The notes below the pieces were generated by a model. That model was not told where the DNA came from. It saw only the letters and a list, made by a program, of their open reading frames with translations, and searched no databases. Positions 60,602-64,000 of a stretch of 64,000 nt of DNA are shown piece after piece. The DNA is from Thermohalobaculum sp039027855 (GTDB taxonomy: Bacteria > Pseudomonadota > Alphaproteobacteria > Rhodobacterales > Rhodobacteraceae), in assembly GCA_039027855.1 (NCBI GenBank), contig JBCCJI010000010.1:62001-126000 (forward strand), given 5' to 3'. A program made the translations under genes and the position numbers. The first letter of the stretch is position 1. Each line of letters begins with the position of its first letter.

Positions 60602-60632
60602 CCCCGTGCAGCCCCACGCTGCGCGGGGTTTC
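60602..60632 (+). terminator. Intrinsic terminator of the 58727-60587 operon
   Basis: CCCCGTGCAGC and GCTGCGCGGGG form an 11-bp stem with one wobble pair and a 5-base loop, followed by TTTCG, 15 bases after the last stop. Confidence 0.65.
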
Positions 60633-60689
60633 GCCTTCGGCCGTGGACTTTGTTCCCAGCCATGCTCCGGCCAGATCGTGCGGCACAGC

Positions 60690-62711
60690 TTAACGAGCAG
60701 CGTTCGCGAAGCCGATCTCAACGAGCGTCTCTGCCTCGATCAGTGGTCGCGACGACAGTGCGTAGAGACGCTGATCCGCAGCCAGGATGATCTCGGCTGC
60801 CGCCTGCCCCGCCACGAGGACCCGGTGCCCTTGCGACAGCGCGGCGAGTGATGCTTGGATCGCTGCCCGGCCATCGCCACGCGCCGCGACGAGCGCACCG
60901 TTGTCGTCCCACAGCGTATCGATCCCCAGTTCGGCCTTGTTGACGACCAGCAGATAGGGCGTCTCGGGCCGTTCGATCGCGGCGCTATGGGCGCCGATCG
61001 CGGCGCGGCGCGCCTGCGTCTGCGTGAGATCCACGGCCGCGCCAACCAGCCCGGCTGCGATCAGTCCAAGAAGTGTCAGCGAACGCGCGGCCCGGATCAA
61101 AAGCGCGCCGGGCACGACCCCGGGTACAGCGATGACGCGCGAGACCAGGGTCACGATGGCGATCAGCAGAAACAGATGGCTCATCCAGTCCTGACGCAGC
61201 CGTCCGATGGCGTTCTCCATCAACGTTGGAGCGGCGATGAGCGCTGTGATGGCAAGCGCCATGGCGATCCAGATGTCGGCCGAGATCGCAGCGGCGCCTG
61301 CCGCCAGGGCACGGCGCCTGAGGTCGGTGAGCGCCGCCGCCGCCAGCATCGCCAGAAACGGCACTGCGGGCAGGAAGTAACGCATGTTGGCCGACAAACC
61401 GCCGTGCCACGCGGTGCGCGCGAAAAAGCCGATCACCGCGCCCGAGATCAGCAGCGCCAGCACGATGCCCGGAAGCCGCGATCCGCTCACCCAGGGGTCG
61501 CCGCCGCGATTGGCCTCGCGCCAGCCTATCCCAAGACCCAGCACCACGCCAAGCCAGGGCAGGCTCTGCCCGAGCGCCTGTTTGTGAAACCCCCAGAACA
61601 ACAGGGTGCCATCGGCCGCGCGCTCGATGCCGAGCCGTCCGTCAGTGCTCGCGCTCATGTCGAGGATCAGAACATGCAGGCCGTGCACCAGACGGGTCAG
61701 CATGCGCGCCAGCTCGGGCAGGGCGAGCGCCGCGGGCATGACGGCCAGGCAGCCAAACCCACCTAGCATCACGACGAGGCGCGCGCCCCCAGGCCGGCGC
61801 GCCAGCAGGGCGGCGGCGATCAGGCCGCTCAGACCGAGGGCGAGGACCGGCAGCAGCGGGCGGTAGGTGTCGAGCGAAATCCCACCCCCGGTTTCGGTGC
61901 GGCCGTAGTAGATCGGCAGATACGCACCGAATTTCAGGCCGTTGATCAGCGATGCCAGTGCAAGCCCAAGGGAGATCCCCGCCGCAGCACCCGCCAACCC
62001 CGCCAGTCTGAGGCGCGCGGCATACAGCAGCCATAGCAGGAGCGGCGGCAGCACGAGCACCGTGTCGGCCCGGATGGTGAGCGCCAGCGACGCGATCAGC
62101 CCGGCCAAGGCGCCGTAGCGCAGCGCGGCGCCCTGACCCGTCGCCAGCGCCGCCGCGATGGCAAGACGGGCGGCGCCCAGCACGAAGGCCAGGGCCGTGG
62201 CGTGAGGCCAAAGCCCCACCGCGTAGTCGGTCAGGAAGCTTGCGAGGGCGAGGATCAGCACCGCACCGCGCGCAATCGCCGGCTCGGCAAACAGCGCCAG
62301 CGCGATGGACCGCGTCAGCCAGAGCGAGAGCGCCGCCGCGATCGCGTTCAGCACCGCGAGCCCTTGCGTGCCAAGCGCGATGACGAAGGGCGCCGCGAGG
62401 ATGAAGTAGCCCGACGGGTATTGCGGCGCGAGCCTCTCGCCCACCGGCACCGAGTAGGTCAGGACCGGCGCCGCCATGCCCGGCAGGGCATTGGCAAAGG
62501 TAAAGGCACCCTCGCTCGCCATCGCCACGGCACCCGCGAGATAGAGCGCTTCATCCAGCGACAGCGGGCCTGTGGAGGCGAAGAAACCGAGGCAGAGAAC
62601 AAGGACCGACAGCCCTGCGAGCAGCCAGAGATCGCCGGTCGCTCTCACTTCGCCCGCGCCGCCATCGGCCCTGTCGAGGGATGCCGGCCGAGCGCCGTCC
62701 CCTGCTGTCAT
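60690..62711 (-). CDS. membrane glycosyltransferase-like protein (GT39/ArnT-like)
   Basis: This 673-residue protein has about twelve membrane segments. The first external loop contains LSLDEALYLAGA, an acidic pair as in dolichyl-phosphate-mannose-type transferases, and the soluble C terminus is about 110 residues. The segment PQYPSGYFILAAPFV fits the same group. ATG 62711 with a GGAG site is preferred over an upstream in-frame start. Neither the sugar nor the acceptor is evident. Confidence 0.7.
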   Translation of the reverse strand: MTAGDGARPASLDRADGGAGEVRATGDLWLLAGLSVLVLCLGFFASTGPLSLDEALYLAGAVAMASEGAFTFANALPGMAAPVLTYSVPVGERLAPQYPSGYFILAAPFVIALGTQGLAVLNAIAAALSLWLTRSIALALFAEPAIARGAVLILALASFLTDYAVGLWPHATALAFVLGAARLAIAAALATGQGAALRYGALAGLIASLALTIRADTVLVLPPLLLWLLYAARLRLAGLAGAAAGISLGLALASLINGLKFGAYLPIYYGRTETGGGISLDTYRPLLPVLALGLSGLIAAALLARRPGGARLVVMLGGFGCLAVMPAALALPELARMLTRLVHGLHVLILDMSASTDGRLGIERAADGTLLFWGFHKQALGQSLPWLGVVLGLGIGWREANRGGDPWVSGSRLPGIVLALLISGAVIGFFARTAWHGGLSANMRYFLPAVPFLAMLAAAALTDLRRRALAAGAAAISADIWIAMALAITALIAAPTLMENAIGRLRQDWMSHLFLLIAIVTLVSRVIAVPGVVPGALLIRAARSLTLLGLIAAGLVGAAVDLTQTQARRAAIGAHSAAIERPETPYLLVVNKAELGIDTLWDDNGALVAARGDGRAAIQASLAALSQGHRVLVAGQAAAEIILAADQRLYALSSRPLIEAETLVEIGFANAAR

Positions 62712-62901
62712 GACAGCATCTCCGCCATTCCCAAAGTCGTCCCTCACGCCGTCGGCATGACTGTAGGTAGGCAATGGGGCGATGTCATGCCGCGGGCTTT
62801 TGGCCCGGCGGCCCAGCACACCAAACCGGCGCCCCACCGGCTATCGACATCACCATGCGGCGACGCGAAGATGTGGGCGGCGCGACCGCAGGGGGCTTTC
62901 G

Positions 62902-63738
62902 ATGGACATCTCGACCGCCACGCGCGCCGATCTTGCGACCATCCTCGACTGGGCCGCAGCCGAGGGCTGGAACCCGGGCCTAGACGATGGCGCGGCATTT
63001 CACGCGACCGATCCGGAGGGATTTCTCGTCGGGCATCTGGGTGGCACGCCCGTCACCGCGATCTCGGTCGTGCGGCAGGGACCAGATCAGGCCTTCCTCG
63101 GCCTTTTCATCACCCGGCCCGAACACCGCGGCAAAGGCTACGGCCAGCGGATCTGGGAGGCCGGCATGACCCGCATGGCCGGCCGCACCGTGGGCCTCGA
63201 CGGGGTCGAGGCGCAGCAGGGCCGCTATGCCGGGCAGGGGTTCGAGACGGCCTTCACGACGACGCGCCATGGCGGTGTGATCACGCCGCCGGCAGGGGCG
63301 CCCTCCCCGCTGACGCCGTGTGACGCCACCCATCTGCCCGAACTGTTGGCGTTGGACCGCGAGGCCATGGGCCACGATCGGAGCGCCTATCTGAGCGCGT
63401 GGCTGACCGCCGCCCCGACCCGTCGGACCCATCTGTTGATCGAGGACGGTAGGATCCGTGCCTTCGCCACGCATCGCCGCTGCCGCGAGGGCGCCAAGAT
63501 CGGCCCGCTCATGGCCGATGACGTCGCCACGGCAGAGACGCTGCTGACATCCGTTGCGGCGCTGGGGGGCGGCGGCACCGTCTATGTCGATATCCCCGAC
63601 ACGCAGCAGGCCTTCGGCCAGATCGCGCAGGCGCTCGGCCTGGCCCCGGTGTTCCGCACCGCGCGCATGTATCATGGCCCAGCGCCTGCCCTTAGCCTCG
63701 ACCGGGTCTTCGGCCTCACGACGCTGGAGCTTGGCTGA
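62902..63738 (+). CDS. GNAT family N-acetyltransferase
   Basis: This 278-residue protein has the acetyl-CoA binding motif in FLGLFITRPEHRGKGYGQRIWEAGM, followed by a second GNAT-like half (LLIEDGRIRAFATHRRCREGAKIGPLMA). Two-domain enzymes of this kind acetylate small molecules or proteins. ATG 62902 has a GGGGG site; upstream in-frame starts are not supported. Substrate unknown. Confidence 0.85.
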   Translation: MDISTATRADLATILDWAAAEGWNPGLDDGAAFHATDPEGFLVGHLGGTPVTAISVVRQGPDQAFLGLFITRPEHRGKGYGQRIWEAGMTRMAGRTVGLDGVEAQQGRYAGQGFETAFTTTRHGGVITPPAGAPSPLTPCDATHLPELLALDREAMGHDRSAYLSAWLTAAPTRRTHLLIEDGRIRAFATHRRCREGAKIGPLMADDVATAETLLTSVAALGGGGTVYVDIPDTQQAFGQIAQALGLAPVFRTARMYHGPAPALSLDRVFGLTTLELG

Positions 63739-63742
63739 CGGA

Positions 63743-64000
63743 TCAGCCGCCGACGATCTGCCAGGGCGCGTCGTAGACGTGCTCTTCTAGGTTTGCGCCA
63801 TCGCCGATACGGTCGACGATCAGGAAATCCTGCACCGCCCCGAGCGGGGTCAGCACGCCATGCCAGGTGCCGGCGCGGTAGTTCACGCCCTGACGCCCGT
63901 CGGTCCGAAACACCACTGGCCGGCCCGGCGTCCCGCCCTCATCCGCCGCCACGATCACCAGGAACGGCGCGGGCGAGAGCGGCATGAAGGCCTGGCTGCC
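63743..64000 (-). CDS. allA: ureidoglycolate lyase (partial, continues off the window)
   Basis: The C-terminal 85 residues are present (QAFMPLSPAPFLVIVAADEGG, RTDGRQGVNYRAGTWHGVLTPLG, DFLIVDRIGDGANLEEHVYD), matching AllA. The enzyme splits ureidoglycolate to glyoxylate and urea in purine breakdown, which would feed the urease encoded to the left. The 5' end lies outside the window. It converges on the GNAT gene. Confidence 0.9.
   Translation of the reverse strand, partial: GSQAFMPLSPAPFLVIVAADEGGTPGRPVVFRTDGRQGVNYRAGTWHGVLTPLGAVQDFLIVDRIGDGANLEEHVYDAPWQIVGG

Noticed and set aside
1..64000. tRNA, rRNA, prophage or integrative element
   Set aside because: No cloverleaf-like sequence, integrase, phage structural gene or flanking attachment repeat was seen by eye. 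A covariance-model search would be needed to exclude small RNAs.

Overview
The window is gene-dense, GC-rich bacterial chromosome, most likely from an alphaproteobacterium and possibly one of the Rhodobacterales. The urtABCDE-ureDABCEFG arrangement, the DUF3179, DUF1194 and DUF2333 proteins, the Mrp antiporter layout and the many 4-bp ATGA/GTGA gene overlaps fit that placement. I saw no rRNA, tRNA, transposase, integrase or CRISPR array.

Layout: (1) 1-4481, a malonate module: the tail of a TRAP small permease, a TRAP large permease, malonyl-CoA decarboxylase and malonyl-CoA synthetase. (2) 4773-12410, mixed metabolism: two exported hydrolases, a class III aminotransferase, a Tat-exported DUF3179 protein, a von Willebrand-type DUF1194 protein, a hemolysin III-like membrane protein and a 3-oxoadipate enol-lactonase. 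(3) 12855-26826, a leftward urea uptake and urease cluster (urtABCDE, ureD, A, B, C, E, F, G) behind a near-perfect sigma-54 promoter. It is interleaved with several non-canonical genes: a DUF1493 protein, an AT-rich membrane protein, an HD/MESH1-like hydrolase, a short Tat protein, an LprI-like protein and one gene in reverse orientation. (4) 27045-29577, small genes and S-formylglutathione hydrolase. (5) 29809-42933, an exopolysaccharide secretion and assembly locus: two TPR lipoproteins, an ExeA-like ATPase, a Wzz-like protein, a BY-kinase-like ATPase, a Wza-like protein, an outer-membrane barrel and an initiating sugar-phosphate transferase. It has no ordinary glycosyltransferases, flippase or polymerase. 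(6) 42965-55802, inorganic carbon and ion transport: dabBA with a divergent LysR regulator, then sbtA directly followed by mrpABCDEFG. (7) 56091-60587, an ECF sigma/anti-sigma pair and a three-gene envelope operon. (8) 60690-64000, a membrane glycosyltransferase-like protein, a GNAT acetyltransferase and a partial ureidoglycolate lyase.

The most interesting signal is a promoter motif, GGGATGA-N15-CGTCT(G/C)A, found four times with identical spacing. It lies upstream of the ECF sigma gene itself, upstream of a small membrane protein (48000-48521), upstream of sbtA-mrpABCDEFG, and upstream of the 58727-60587 operon. This predicts an autoregulated ECF regulon that places a Na+/bicarbonate-type transporter and its Na+/H+ antiporter under one envelope or ion stress sigma factor. 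Next to it is a second, separately regulated inorganic carbon system (dabBA). No RuBisCO is visible, so the carbon supply may serve heterotrophic carboxylation.

The urea cluster is probably nitrogen-regulated through sigma-54. The ureidoglycolate lyase at the right edge releases urea and would feed urease inside the cell.
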